Made by a program: the position numbers and the translations under genes. A stretch of 64,000 bases of DNA from Drosophila persimilis (Eukaryota > Arthropoda > Insecta > Diptera > Drosophilidae). The notes below the pieces were generated by a model. It ran no database searches, had not been told where the DNA came from, and worked only from the letters and a program-made list of their open reading frames with translations. Shown one piece after another: positions 33,248-45,193 of the stretch. How positions within the stretch are numbered: position 1 is the first letter of the stretch; every line of letters begins with the position of its first letter. Location: the NCBI RefSeq assembly GCF_003286085.1, contig NW_020825565.1:1-64000 (forward strand), in the 5' to 3' direction.

Positions 33248-34691
33248 GGCAGCATGCGCTGCTCTACTGCTCCACCTGGCCAAGGGTGGAGCCGACATAG
33301 TCCTCATTCAGGAGCCCTGGATCCTCGGAAACAGGGTCTCCGGTCTGAGGACTTCTGACTACAAGCTATATGTAGCTGAAACCACAGGTAAAACTCGTAC
33401 CTGCATTCTTGCAAAAAGAGAGTTGCACTTATTTTTGCTCCCAAATTTCAGCAATGAAGACCACACCGCAGTGAGCCTCGAAGGCCAGGAGCGCTCACTG
33501 AGGATCTGCTCCGCATACATGGGGCATGAACAACCAGACTCCCCTCCACACGCGCCTCTCCGGGCTCTAATCGCAGACTGCTCGGCCAAGGACATCGGCC
33601 TAATTGTGGGGTGTGATGCCAATGCACATCACTGTCAGTGGGGAAGCACTGACACAAACGAAAGGGGTGAGTACCTTTTCAGTTACTTACTGACCACACA
33701 GATGGTCTTATTAAACCGGGGTAGTGATCCCACCTTTATCATTAAAAACCGCAAGGAGGTCCTGGACCTCACGCTTGCCTCTCATGAGATACAGCGTAAC
33801 ATTGTATCCTGGAGGGTCCTGGAAGAGCACTCCTTCTCGGACCACAGGTACGTGGAAACTGTCTTCTCCTTCTCAGTGCCGAAGCCAGTCCGATTCCGGA
33901 ACATCAGGCGGACAAACTGGACTCGGTATTCTGACTACCTCTGTCGTGTTCTCCCTGAGCCCCCATCTGAGGAGGAGTTCTCCGCGGAGGCCACGACTCG
34001 TCTTCTTAAGATCTTTACCGACGCCTGCAATAAGGCGCTCGACAAAGCATGCCCCTCTGGCAAGAACAGAGGCCGGAAGAAACCTGAATGGTGGAATCCG
34101 AAACTGGGTGAACTCCGGAAAGCCTCCCGGAGACTCTTCAATAAAGCTAAGGCTGAAAACGTTGAGCAAAACTGGGCCGAGTACAAAGCCAGTCTGTCAA
34201 CCTACAACAAAGAACTTAGAAAAGCCAAACGCGCCTCCTGGCGTAAGTTCTGCAGCGAAATCGAGAGTAACTCAGAAGCCTCACGCTTGCGCAGAGTTCT
34301 CTCGAAGACAACACCCACCCTGGGCTACTTGAAGAACACCGACCAGTCGTGGACTACGTCCAGCGAGGAGTCGCTAAATCTTCTCCTAAATACCCACTTC
34401 CCTGGCTGCGATGAAAACAGACCCAACTACCTCGCGCCTCCTTCCGTCGCCTCAAATGCCATCCTGAGACTGCTAAGCCAGGAGAACATTTCCTGGGCGA
34501 TCAGAAGTTTTAAACCCTACAAGTCCGCGGGGCCAGACGGCATTTTCCCTGCCCAACTGATTCACGCGGGACACAAAGCCATTAACTGGCTCAAAATAAT
34601 TTACGAGGGAATCTTCTCCCACGGGTGCATTCCTGACACCTGGCTTCAGGCAAGCCCTCGCACACTGCCCCAAAAGATTTCAGACCCATAA
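33232..34691 (+). pseudogene. LOA ORF2, endonuclease and N-terminal RT
   Basis: Endonuclease landmarks: INLHHCKAACAALL (from about 33229), IVLIQEPW, GCDANAHHCQWGS, DLTLAS and SDHRYV. The pre-RT region follows, then RT motif SFKPYKSAGPDGIFPAQL. An in-frame TAG lies just before INLHHCK (about 33227), where ORF2 likely overlaps ORF1; relatives often have Gln there. The frame is lost near 34650-34670, and RT continues in the next frame (PKDFRPISL). Confidence 0.8.
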
Positions 34692-36352
34692 GTCTATCGT
34701 CTTTTCTTCTAAGGGCGATGGAGCGGCTCCTGGGGCTGCATCTAACGGCGTGCATTCCGTCCAGTCTGATCTCAGACTCCCAGCATGCCTATCGGAAGGG
34801 AAGATCCACCGAAACGGCCCTACACTCGATCACATCGATCATCGAAGCGTCCCTTAATTTTAAGGAGTACACCCTAGTAGCCTTCCTCGACATAGAAGGC
34901 GCCTTTAACAACATCCTTCCGACCGCCATCACGGGCGCACTGACGGATCTGGGCGTTGACTCCAGGACGGTGAGCTTGATCGATCAGATGCTACAATGCA
35001 GGACGGTTGAGGCATCACTGGGGACGTCAACGTGTGCCAGATTTGTCAGCAGAGGCACACCGCAGGGCGGAGTCCTCTCGCCCCTCCTATGGAACGTGGC
35101 AGTGAATACCCTGCTGCGGGAGATAGAGGGGGGTGGCTGCCGCGTGGTGGCGTACGCGGACGACGTTGCCATAGCATTCTCCGGAAAATTTCCGCAGACG
35201 TTGTGTGAGTGCATGACAAGTACTCTCACGAAAATGTCGATATGGGCAGACAAATGCGGGTTAGGCGTCAACCCGTCTAAAACGGAACTGGTGCTTTTCA
35301 CTAGGAAGTACAAAGTTCCGGCACTGATTCCCCCAAGACTATGTGGGGAAACGCTAGTCTTCAGCAACAACGCCAAGTATCTTGGGCTAATCCTCGATAG
35401 AAAGCTCGATTGGAAATTGAGCATAGAGGATAGAGTAAAGAAGGCCACAGTGGCCCTCTATACTTGCAGGAAAGCCATCGGACTAAAATGGGGAATGACC
35501 CCATATATAGTTCGGTGGCTCTACACCGCCATCATACGACCAATCATGCTCTATGGAGTGGTGGTATGGTGGCCAGCCCTGGACAAAAGGACAGGCCTCA
35601 ATAAACTCAGCAGAGTTCAACTTATGGCAGAGCTATGCATAACTGGCGGGCTACGCACTACTCCAGGGGAAGCCCTGGATACTGTGCTGGACCTCCTCCC
35701 GGTTGATCTCATGGGAAAGAAGGTGGCAACACTTTCCGCCCTCCGAATGAGAGAAGCCAGACTGTGGAAAGCATCCGCGGTTGGGCACTCGGGAATCCTG
35801 ATGAGACTCCCGCAATTACCAGAGAGGACAGATTACTGTATCCCCAGTGATCACCTCTCGACGCCCTTCCAGGTATCAATCCCATCTAGGGAGGACTGGG
35901 AGATGGGCGAACCAGGGCCTGCTAATGCGGTCCACTTCTACACTGATGGCTCAAAGCTAGACGGCCGCGTAGGAGGCGGAGTCTACTGCAGCGAGCTGAA
36001 CATCAGTCATTGCTTCAGGCTCCCGGATCACTGTAGTGTGTTCCAAGCGGAGGTTGAAGCCATCAAGGAGGCCATTTCGATCGTCTCCAAACTACTCCTA
36101 GATACGCACACTAACGTCTTCTCGGACAGCCAAGCAGCTATCAAAGCTCTAGGCTCAATATCGTCGAACTCAGCGACTGTAAATGACTGCCGCACGTCTC
36201 TGCACGAGATCGCAGAGCAGTTAGATCTCTTCCGACGAGCTAGCCAGGCAGGGTACTACGATTCCTCTCCTATCGGAGAGGGAGTAAGTAGCGATGCCCT
36301 TGGCTACGTGCAGGCTCCTAACGCACGAATTGTTCGAGCAAAATGCCAATAG
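34670..36352 (+). pseudogene. LOA ORF2, RT and RNase H
   Basis: RT motifs in order: DFRPISLSSF, AYRKGRSTETAL, FLDIEGAFNN, GTPQGGVLSPLLWN, catalytic AYADDVAI (about 35150) and KYLGLILD. RNase H follows with HFYTDGSKLDG (first Asp), QAEVEAIKEAI (Glu) and VFSDSQAAIKAL (second Asp). After about 36235 the frame is wrong and the normal RNase H end is missing, suggesting a small deletion. The active-site residues of both enzymes are present. Confidence 0.85.
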
Positions 36353-36725
36353 GAGATGGCAGCAAACCGTTTCCTGTAAAGTCTCAAGATTGATATGGCC
36401 ATATCGATCGAAGAAGCGCTCAGCAGAGCTGTATAAACTCAGCAGAGCACAGTGCTCTGCAGTTACTAGAGCCATTACGGGACACTGGCAGATCGGCACT
36501 CACGCCTCTAGACTGTCAATCCCTCATAACGACTTCTGCAGGAGTTGTCGCGACGAGGAGAAGGAGGAATCGGTCCCCCACTTCTTCTGCCACTGCCCAG
36601 CCCTTGGAAATCGTCGTCTTCGTATTCTCGGGGCCGCTTTCCTCACGGACATTTCGGACCTATCCGTAATCAAACCAGGGACCTTGTCCAAATACATCCA
36701 AGCCACCGGATGGGACTGCCCTTAA
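36294..36725 (+). pseudogene. LOA ORF2, C-terminal zinc-knuckle region
   Basis: Continues ORF2 in another frame: RSKKRSAELYKLSR, TGHWQIGTHASRL and the Cys/His motif CRSCRDEEKEESVPHFFCHC typical of I/LOA-group C-termini. Stop at 36723-36725; the 3' UTR follows. Confidence 0.78.
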
Positions 36726-36838
36726 CCTGCAGTAGTATGCTCTCACGGTTCGGGCAACGCGAAGGGGCACATGCCCATGCGGCAACACAACGGACCTGTT
36801 TATAGGTCCAAGTGAGCTTGGGGGCGGGAGGCTCTTAT

Positions 36839-36863
36839 CCCCCCCCCCCCCCCCCCCCCCCCC
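36839..36863 (+). repeat. 25-C run in LOA 3' UTR
   Basis: Uninterrupted C homopolymer preceded by GGGGGCGGGAGG, which could pair with it. Its true length may be uncertain because of sequencing. Confidence 0.8.
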
Positions 36864-36893
36864 TCCCGGCTACCGCTTTAACCTAACCTAACC

Positions 36894-37494
36894 TTCACTT
36901 AAACTTAGCGTACATTGGTTAGTTATTTCCCCGACGATGACTGAGGTCCGCTGCCTTGAATGGAATTAACTTTGGTTGAATTCTCCGACGGTGTCGCGAT
37001 TGACGTTTGTCTTGAACAGAACTGACTTGCCTTCTTAGTTGTAGACTATTTATATTATGATGCTCGGTTTGGGATTCGGATTTGGCTTCGGAGATGGAGT
37101 ACGTGACTCGATCGATATGTGGGAAAGGCGGCTTTTGATGAAAGGCTTCCGCTGCGTATGATCGGTGTTGCACTTGGGGGTGGCTGAGAATAGGGCCTCT
37201 GATTGGTCAGCTACGATGGCGCGGTTCTTGAGAATCGATTAGTAATTGATCTCTGAAGAGTGGCGTGATTCTAGTGCGGCTGGATTCTAGTGCGGCATCT
37301 ATTGTTTTATGTTCAACTTCTAGCTTAGGGTGTTTGTTTACATTGCCTGCAATCGGCTACGCGTGGTCCATTTCGAGCGTGAGATTGTTTATGGGGTTTC
37401 GAAGCTGAGGGTGTCGGATTGTTTATAGTATTGTGGGTACAGGGTAATAGACATAGACAAGGGTATGCGGAGCATGGACTATAGATATGTCACT
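36894..37494 (-). repeat. Errantiviral 3' LTR (main piece)
   Basis: 37198-37494 matches 60494-60790 closely; the rest (36907-37197) is LTR sequence lost from the 5' copy. It starts AGTGACATAT on the minus strand next to a purine tract (AATGGGGG at 37495-37502). The first 13 bases (36894-36906) are the right LOA target duplication. Full LTR length without LOA is about 610 bp. Confidence 0.82.
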
Positions 37495-37521
37495 CCCCCA
37501 TTGTTAGATTTAAGCCTGTCC

Positions 37522-37874
37522 TCAGGCGATTATCCTTGGATATAGTTCAGGTGCGTCTAAAACTGTGCCTGCTGGGAATTCCTCGTCTTCGTCTAAGGAT
37601 GTTTCTGTGTGCGGGTCGGTTTTAGGCTTATTGCTTTTACTTAGATTAAACAATTTGTAGCTTAATCCTATTATGATTATGACAAATAGTAGTATTAAGC
37701 TTACATCTAATACATTATTTAATCGCGTATTTTCTATTACGATTTCTTTGGTTTGCAAATAAGACAGTGGTTTAATTTTTGTTACGTTATTGTTGATGTA
37801 TATGATTTATGCAAATTCTGTTATTGAGTTGGATATTAAGAATTCGTTTAATTGTACACTGCAATTATGTATTT
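37522..37874 (-). pseudogene. Errantiviral env, C-terminal part with transmembrane segment
   Basis: Minus-strand frame ending at 37522. The ectodomain end (with an in-frame stop near 37815) is followed by a hydrophobic anchor (VSLILLFVIIIIGLSYKLF) and a short charged tail (KTDPHTETSLDEDEE). It is cut on its N-terminal side at 37875 by DINE-1 copy 8. The rest of env is at 43.0-43.9 kb. Confidence 0.75.
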
Positions 37875-38465
37875 TTATACCCGATACTCAAAATGAGTAT
37901 TGGGGTATATTAGATTTGTGGTAAAAGTGGATGTGTGTAACGTCCAGAAGGAATCGTTTCCGACCCCATAAAGTGTATATATTCTTGGTCAGCATCAATA
38001 GCCGAGTCGATTGACTCAAAGTGCTCAAAGACTAAAAGAGCTAGAGCAACGATGTTTTGGATCCACTTCCGCACTTCTGTTAGATCTCACTATAAAACGT
38101 ATATTTTAAAATTTCGCACCACCCCCTTCCGCCCACACAAAGGACGAAAATCTTTTGCATTCCCAATATTGCAGATTCGAGTAAACTAAAAACGCAGAAT
38201 CATAGAAAATGACCAAATCTATCCGGTTGCTGAATCTGGATCAGATCGGATCATTTTGGTAGCCAAAGAGAACAAATCAATTTCCACTGGCTACGCAGCG
38301 CCCGACGTCACGCTCAGACTGATTTTCTGTCTCTCTCGCACGCACTCTTCGTCGTGTCGCTTAATATTAGCGCCGTCTGCCGGAGGAGAGCCATACTGAC
38401 TTAGTATCGGGTATAACTGTAGAGTTGCGGTGTCCGCAGCAACTCACAACGTTCCCCCTCGTTAT
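37875..38465 (+). mobile_element. DINE-1 copy 8, internally deleted
   Basis: Both ends are present (TATACCCGATACTC and CCCCCTCGTT), but about 500 bp of the middle, including the microsatellite, is missing (break near 38060). It separates env from the P-like transposase. Confidence 0.85.
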
Positions 38466-38517
38466 TAATGCGTTACCTTCTACTTTTATTTCTTGGTTTA
38501 AGCAATCTTGGTTTAAT

Positions 38518-40310
38518 ATGGTTTTTGGTAATTTCCAAGTTAACAATATATTGGGTTCTATCAAAGACTATACAATACCGATCAAGTCCCTCCAGCCTGG
38601 GTTCGAAAATACTGCTATCGATTTAGTTCGAAAAATTTGCTGCGAACTAAAGATAAGAAATGACGTCGAAGTAGTGCTGATGATGGATGAGATGGCAATA
38701 AGAAGAGAGCTTCGCTATAATGAAAAGCTTGATATTATTGACGGATTTGAGCACAACGGATTTGAAAGAACGTCACGAATTGCCAAGCAAGTGTGTGTGT
38801 TTATGTTCAAATCTATTTTTTCAAAAACTAGTTCGCTATTAAACTACTTTGCTTCGGAAAATGGATTGACCTCTGATCATCTTTGCGAAATCGTTAAAAG
38901 AAACATTAGCATCCTTCACAGCCTTGGCGTTTCTGTTAAAGTTTTGGTTTGTGATCAAGGTTCCACAAATAGAAAATGTTTCAATAATTTAGGCGCAACC
39001 ATAGAAAACCCGTTTTTTGAATATGAAAATCAAAAATTTTTTTGTATGTACGATTTTCCTCATCTCATTAAATCCTTAAGAAATGGGCTGCTCACTTGTG
39101 ATCTCTCTTCTCCTGATGGCATTGTTAGTTTTAAAGTTGTTCAAGAGCTGTGGGAGATGGAGGAGCACGCAGGAACTAAAATGTGCCCTAAATTATGTCG
39201 GCATCATATATACCCAAATTCGTTCGAAAAAATGCGTGTTAAGTTTGCTACGCAAATTTTCAGCAGAACTGTTCAAGCTGCTATTAAAACCGTTTGCGAA
39301 ACTGTTGGATTTAAAAACAGCACATATCAAGTTTCCTTATCCACAGCCGAATTTATAAATAAAATAGACCAGATATTTGACTGCATGAATAGTGGTTCAT
39401 TATATGCGGATAATGTGTACAGATCTGCGATACAGCTTAACAATGTACCCCACAAATTCATTCAATTTTTTTTAAGCTATATTAAAGACGTAAATTTTGT
39501 GGATTCGAAGAAACGTGTTTATTTTCTTGACGGCATACAGATTACATTAAAATCCCTTATTTTACTTGCTGATGAACTTTTAACGAATTCAGATAAGATT
39601 TTTATTATGACAAAATCGCTCAACCAGGACAAACTGGAAAACACATTTGCAGTCGTGAGGCAAAAGGGTGGCAATAATACCAATCCCTTTGTAGCGGAAA
39701 TTAATAATATTTTCGCAAGAATTTTAAATATAAAAATAGTTAGTTCGTCCGACTTTGGGAATTGTGAAGCTGATTTTGAAGAAGGAGCCGCTGTCCAAGC
39801 GTGCATTGAGGGTGTTTTTAACGAGTCAAATAATTTGAAAGTTGAGCATCCTAATGATCATGATGAGTTGCTTTCAAAGCTCGATTTTGATGGTAGTGGT
39901 TTTGAAAATTATTTCGAGAAGGACTCCTTTAAAACCTCAAAAGAAATAAACATCGAAGTAGCGTCTATGAGATATTTTGTGGGCTATGCGGCTTTTAAGA
40001 CCATTCCAAGGCTTAACTGCGAAACTTGCTCCAATTGTATGAGAAAGGAGGATGAAGTTATTACTGTGCCTAGTGAACTGTTCATTTTTTACAAAAATTA
40101 TCAGAAATTGACAGATTTTGGTAGCCTAATTGCTCCTTCCGATTGCCTCATGGAAGTAAGCAAGAAGCACATTTTAATTTTTTGTAAGTTTTTTGAAATT
40201 GGTCCTCAAAAAGTTGGCATTAAAAATCTAATTTTAAAAGCATGTCAAGATGAGACTCCTCTTTGGTTTACAGGCGAATGTCGTGAGCATAAAATGGCTC
40301 TATTAGATTT
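38518..40310 (+). pseudogene. P-superfamily transposase, THAP domain missing, body open
   Basis: An uninterrupted frame runs from DINE-1 copy 8 into copy 9; its first ATG is 38518. P-element transposase landmarks: MMDEMAIR with the first catalytic Asp (about 38686), CDQGSTNRK with the second (about 38950), FPHLIKSLRN, and LNQDKLENTF with the Asp/Glu pair near the third site (about 39620-39650). MRYFVGYAAFK and a Cys pair (CETCSNC) follow. The DNA-binding THAP domain and leucine zipper of the family (~170 residues before the first Asp) are absent. The last codons are cut by DINE-1 copy 9, and the tail is at 41432. It lies between two DINE-1 copies of the same orientation, so it is an immobile remnant. 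Confidence 0.85.
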
Positions 40311-41426
40311 TTATACCCGATACTCAAAATGAGTATTGGGGTATATTAGATTTGTGGTAAAAGTGGATGTGTGTAACGTCCAGAAGGAATCGTTTCCGAC
40401 CCTATAAAGTATATATATTCTTGATCAGCATCAATAGCCGAGTCGATTGAGCCCTGTCTGTCTGTCCGTCCGTCCGTCTGTCCGTCTGTCCGTCTGTCCG
40501 TCCCCTTCAGCGCCTAATGCTCAAAGACTATAAGAGCTAGAGCAACGGTGTTTTGGATCCAGACTTCTGTGATATGTCACTGCTCCAAAAATATTTCAAA
40601 ACTTTGCCCCGCCCACTTCCGCCCCCACAAAGGGCGAAAATCTGTGGCATCCACAATTTCGACGATACGAGAAAACTAAAAACGCAGAATCGTAGAAGAT
40701 GACTATATCTTCTAGAGTGCCAAATCTGAACCAGATCGTATAATTATTACAGCCAGAATCACGAAAACAATTTCACTCTTTCTCGCTCTGTCTCACTCTA
40801 ACACACAGGTTTCATGGTCGGTTTTGCCAATTGCAAAATATGAGTTCAAGGATCTCAGAACCTATAAAAGCCAGAGCAACCAAATTTGGTATCCACACTC
40901 CTGTGATATCGGACCTTGACCGTTTCCTGTCCAAATTTCGCCACACCCCCTTCCGCCCCCGCAAAGGACGAAAATCTGAGGCAACCACAAATCTCAGAGA
41001 CTATTAAGGCTAGAGTAACCAAATTTGGTGCACACACTCCTTTAAGATGTCACTATAAAACGTATATCTCAGAATTTCGCCCCACCCCCATCCGTCCCCA
41101 CAAAGGACGAAAATCTGTTGCATCCACAATATTGCAGATTTGAGAAAACTAAAAACGCAGAATCATAGATAATGACCATATCTATTAGATTGCTGAATCT
41201 GGATCAGATCAGATCATTTTTATAGCCAAAAGGAACAAATCAATTTGCACTGGCTACGCAGCGCCCGACGTCACGCTCAGACTGATTTTCTGTCTCTCTC
41301 GCACGCACTCTTTGTCGTGTCGTTAAATATTAGCGGCGTCTGCCGGAGGAGAGCCATACTGACTTAGTATCGGGTATAACCGTAGAGTTGCGGTGTCCGC
41401 AGCAACTCACAACGTTCCCCCTCGTT
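40311..41426 (+). mobile_element. DINE-1 copy 9 (subtype a), full length, inside the P-like ORF
   Basis: Interrupts the transposase after HKMALLDFY. Both ends are intact. Confidence 0.9.
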
Positions 41427-41431
41427 TAATA

Positions 41432-41518
41432 TTAGTTCTTCTTAGGAAACACTCTTTGTGGACTATACGAGGAGGAAAAAAAAATGCGTCAAAAAAGCTA
41501 AAAATTATGGCTCAATAA
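41432..41518 (+). pseudogene. P-like transposase, C-terminal tail
   Basis: 28 codons (LVLLRKHSLWTIRGGKK onward, basic, ending IMAQ) followed by TAA. Its position just after DINE-1 copy 9 and its basic character fit the C-terminus of P transposase. The 59 bases beyond it are AT-rich 3' sequence. Confidence 0.6.
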
Positions 41519-41577
41519 ATAATACAACCAACGGCTTGTTGAACCAAAAAACCAAAACTGAACACCAAGATAAACAA

Positions 41578-42682
41578 AACGAGGGGGAACGTTGTGAGTT
41601 GCTGCGGACACCGCAACTCTACAGTTATACCCGATACTAAGTCAGTATGGCTCTCCTCCGGCAGACGCCGCTAATATTAAACGACACGACAAAGAATGCG
41701 TGCGAGAGAGACAGAAAATCAGTCTGAGCGTGACGTCGGGCGCTGCGTAGCCAATGCAAATTGATTTGTTCCTTTTGGCTACAAAAATTATCTGATATGA
41801 TCCAGATTCAGCAATCTGATAGATATGGTCGTTATCTATGATTCTGAGTTTTTAGTTTTCTCAAATCTGCAATATTGTGGATGCAACAGATTTTCGTCCT
41901 TTGTGTGGGCGGAAGGGGGTGGGGCGAAATTCTGAGATATACGTTTTATAGTGACATCTTAAAGGAGTGTGTGTACCAAATTTGGTTACTCTAGCTTTAA
42001 TAGTCTCTGAGATTTGTGAATATCCCCAGATTTGCATCCTTTGCGGGGGCGGAAGGGGGTCTGGCGAAATTTTGAAACAAACTCGTCTCGGTCCGATATA
42101 TTAGGAGTGTGGATACCAAATTTGGTTGCTCTAGCTTTTATAGTCTCTGAGATCTAGACGCTAATGTTTTACTCTAAGCAAAGCCGCCTATGCTACGTGT
42201 GTGTTAGAGAGAGACAGGGCGAGAAAAAATTAAATTGTTTTCTTGATGCTGGCTATAATAATAATACGATCCAATTCAGATTCTGCATTCTAAAAGATAT
42301 GGTCATTCTCTACGATTCTGCGTTTTTTGTTTTCTCGTATCTTTAAAATTGTGTATGCCACAGATATTCGCCCTTTGTGGGGGCGGAAGTGGGCGGGGCA
42401 AAGTTTTGAAATATTTTTGGAGCAGTGACATATCACAGAAGTCTGGATCCAAAACATCGTTGCTCTAGCTCTTATAGTCTTTGAGCATTAGGCGCTGAAG
42501 GGGACGGACAGACGGACGGACGGACAGACAGACATGGCTCAATCGACTCGGCTATTGATGCTGATCAAGAATATATATACTTTATGGGGTCGGAAACGAT
42601 TCCTTCTGGACGTTACACACATCCACTTTTACCACAAATCTAATATACCCCAATACTCATTTTGAGTATCGGGTATAAAAAT
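41578..42682 (-). mobile_element. DINE-1 copy 10 (subtype b), full length
   Basis: AACGAGGGGG to GGGTATAAAA, opposite in orientation to copies 8 and 9. It follows the P-like 3' end. Confidence 0.9.
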
Positions 42683-43015
42683 CGGACCATCCAAATTGAA
42701 GTCGAGCATCAATGTGATGAGTCATTCCAGATGGCTTCCCGTCGTCAACGATTCATATTTTGTTTTTGTATTCTTTCTCTCGAGACACACCGACTCGACG
42801 CTGACCGAGGCATTGACGAAGCCGAGTAGCGAAGGTCGCGTAAAAGAGAATTGAAGTAATAGCCCCGCGCGCCCGTACCATGAAGCGTCAAACGAAAATT
42901 GAAAAAGAATTTGTTCCTCATGCAACATCTTGGTATTGTATAGTCTTTGGTTCTATGAAACTTATTTGAAAGTTTTGGTGTGCTTGGGTGTATGGACATT
43001 TTGTTTCGACTTGTT
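42683..43015. repeat. Unknown repeat shared with 61.7-62.3 kb
   Basis: A block at about 42765-42960 matches 61695-61815 in inverted orientation (CAAGATGTTGCATGAGGAAC and flanking bases). No coding domain. Family unknown. Confidence 0.55.
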
Positions 43016-43018
43016 TGA

Positions 43019-43912
43019 CTATTCCTGAAATACATTCGTCATTTTTTCATTTATTTTTCGTTTTGATTCTTTTTCATATACCTCGTTTTCTAGAACGTAA
43101 TAATTGTTTTGCGTTAGGTAAGTGAGGATGTTATTATCTTCATCTGGATATGGGACAATTTTAAGTATAGAAATATTTCTGATCTGTTGTGGGATGTTGG
43201 AAATTATTAGCATTTCGTTAGTGTCTGATTTCAACCAGGTAGATGTTTTGATATTTAATAATTTCTCTGAATCGATGTGTTTCAGGTACTCCTGCCTCAA
43301 TAATTTTGGATTAAAGATACCTAATTTTGTTAGCTGGATGCCTAATTCAATATCCTCTATGTACTCAGTAAAATGTTGAAGGTTAAATATTAATATTTAT
43401 AGTTGCTTATTTCTGTCATTATCCTTGTTTAATTTATTGACAACTTCTATGCCGGAATTTACTGCTTGAATTACTAAGTTTAATTCGTTAACTTGAACAC
43501 TGTGGCTAGCCAGATTGTCTATTTGGTCTATTTTCCCTTCTAATTCGACCTTATCATCTTGATCTAACGTTCCAAATAGATATTTATATATTGTGCCTAT
43601 TGCATTTATAAGGCCTCTTTTGTTTCTTTTGGCTATTTTTATGCCGTTGAATTCACGTTGCAATTTCTCGACTAAATATTGAACTTGTATTTCGTTATTA
43701 AATTGGGTTGCCTGTTCTAGTAAACTCTGATATGTTTCATCTGTTCTTGTTATATTAATTATTAGATAATGGTATTCATAATTAATGGGTATGTTAATGG
43801 TATTTGTTTTGAATATGAGATATCCATTCCTTGAGTTGATGGGATCTATCTCTATATTCTGTCCGGTAGACTGTAGGACGGTGAACATTAGTAAGATTTT
43901 AATCTTAATCAT
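43019..43912 (-). pseudogene. Errantiviral env, N-terminal two thirds
   Basis: ATG at 43912 opens a signal-peptide-like start (MIKIKILLMFTVLQSTGQ). A furin-type site follows (RNKR near 43640), then a fusion-peptide-like stretch (GLINAIGTIYKYLFG), the arrangement of errantiviral/baculovirus-F-type fusion proteins. A TAA at 43397 breaks the frame; the same frame is open again to a TAG at 43019. Further sequence is displaced by the DINE/P block, with the membrane anchor at 37.5-37.9 kb. It cannot give a complete product. Confidence 0.8.
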
Positions 43913-44004
43913 GTTGTAGCTCCGGATTCCAAGTACTCTCTTCGGGTACTCTGCAATTATCGTATTTACTTTTATTAGATTTTTTCTTTCTTTTGAATTT
44001 CGTT

Positions 44005-44103
44005 TTATAGTGGGTGATTTTCCTCCCTCTCCCTATTTTTCTCTTCAAAGTGCTTTTCGTCTACCTGCCTAATTTCCCCTGTTCTTTTGAACGGGTTGGT
44101 TGT
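44005..44103 (-). pseudogene. Errantiviral pol C-terminal tail
   Basis: Short charged open stretch (GEIRQVDEKHFEEKN) ending in TAA at 44005, ahead of env. Its upstream end meets DINE-1 copy 11; the frame matches that of the integrase piece at 48481-48640. Confidence 0.65.
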
Positions 44104-45193
44104 TATACCCGATACTCAAAATGAGTATTGGGGTATATTAGATTTGTGGTAAAAGTGGATGTGTGTAACGTCCAGAAGGAATCGTTTCCGACCCCATAAA
44201 GTATATATATTCTTGATCAGCATCAATAGCCGAGTCGATTGAGCCATGTCTGTCTGTCCGTGTGTCCGTCCCCTTCAGCGCCTAATGCTCAACGACTATA
44301 AGAGCTAGAGCAACGATGTTTTGGATCCAGACTTCTGTGATATGTCACTACTACAAAAATATTTCAAAACTTTGCCCCGCCCACTTCCGCCCCCTCAAAA
44401 GGCGAAAATCTGTGGCATCCACAATTTTAAAGATACGAGAAAACCAAAAACGCAGAATCGTAGAGAATGAGCATATCTTTTAGAATGCGGAATCTGCATT
44501 ATATCGTATTATTATTATAGCCAGCATCAAGAAAACAATTTAATTTTTTCGCCCTGTCTCTCTCTAACACACACGTAGCATAGGCGGCTTTGCTTAGAGT
44601 AAAACATTAGCGCCTAGATCTCAGAGACTATAAAAGCTAGAGCAACCAAATTTGGTATCCACACTCCTAATATATCGTACCGAGACGAGTTTGTTTCAAA
44701 ATTTCGCCACACCCCCTTCCGCCCCCGCAAAGGATGCAAATCTGGGGATATTCACAAATCTCAGAGACTATTAAAGCTAGAGTAACCAAATTTGGTACAC
44801 ACACTCCTTTAAGATGTCACTATAAAACGTATATCTCAGTATTTCGCCCCACTCCCTTCCGCCCATACAAAGGACGAAAATCTGTTGCATCCACAATATT
44901 GCAGATTTGAGAAAACTAAAAACGCAGAATTATAGATAACGACCATATCTATCAGATTGCTGAATCTGGATCAGATCAGATCATTTTTATAGCCAAAGGA
45001 AACAAATCAATTTGCACTGGCTACGCAGCGCCCGACGTCACGCTCAGACTGATTTTCTGTCTCTCTCGCACGCACTCTTTGTCGTGTCGTTTTTTATTAG
45101 CGGCGTCTGCCGGAGGAGAGCCATACTGACTTTGTATCAGGTATAACTGTAGAGTTGCGGTGTCCGCAGCAACTCACAACGTTCCCCCTCGTT
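44104..45193 (+). mobile_element. DINE-1 copy 11 (subtype b), full length
   Basis: Left member of the DINE/retroelement/DINE composite. Its 5' end abuts errantiviral pol tail; its 3' end abuts the leader A-run of retroelement copy D. Confidence 0.9.

Larger units (their letters stand above)
31362..36893 (+). mobile_element. LOA-clade non-LTR retrotransposon, full length with target duplication
   Basis: Flanked by the 13-bp duplication TTCACTTAAACTT (31349-31361 and 36894-36906). Two ORFs: ORF1, and ORF2 with AP endonuclease, RT and RNase H, the LOA-clade order (Bilbo of D. subobscura and TRIM of D. miranda are relatives as I recall). The 3' UTR holds a 25-C run and ends AACCTAACCTAACC in place of poly-A. 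Several frameshifts and one probable nonsense codon inactivate it, but length and ends look complete. It inserted into the errantiviral 3' LTR. Confidence 0.88.

Noticed and set aside
33113-34332. Long alternative frames inside LOA ORF1 and ORF2
   Set aside because: The true frames carry endonuclease and RT motifs; the others have none.
37875-41577. Interpretation of the P-like block as a read-through DINE composite like that at 44-48 kb
   Set aside because: The transposase C-terminus continues beyond the 3' end of DINE-1 copy 9, so that DINE-1 is an insertion within P-like sequence and not a composite boundary.
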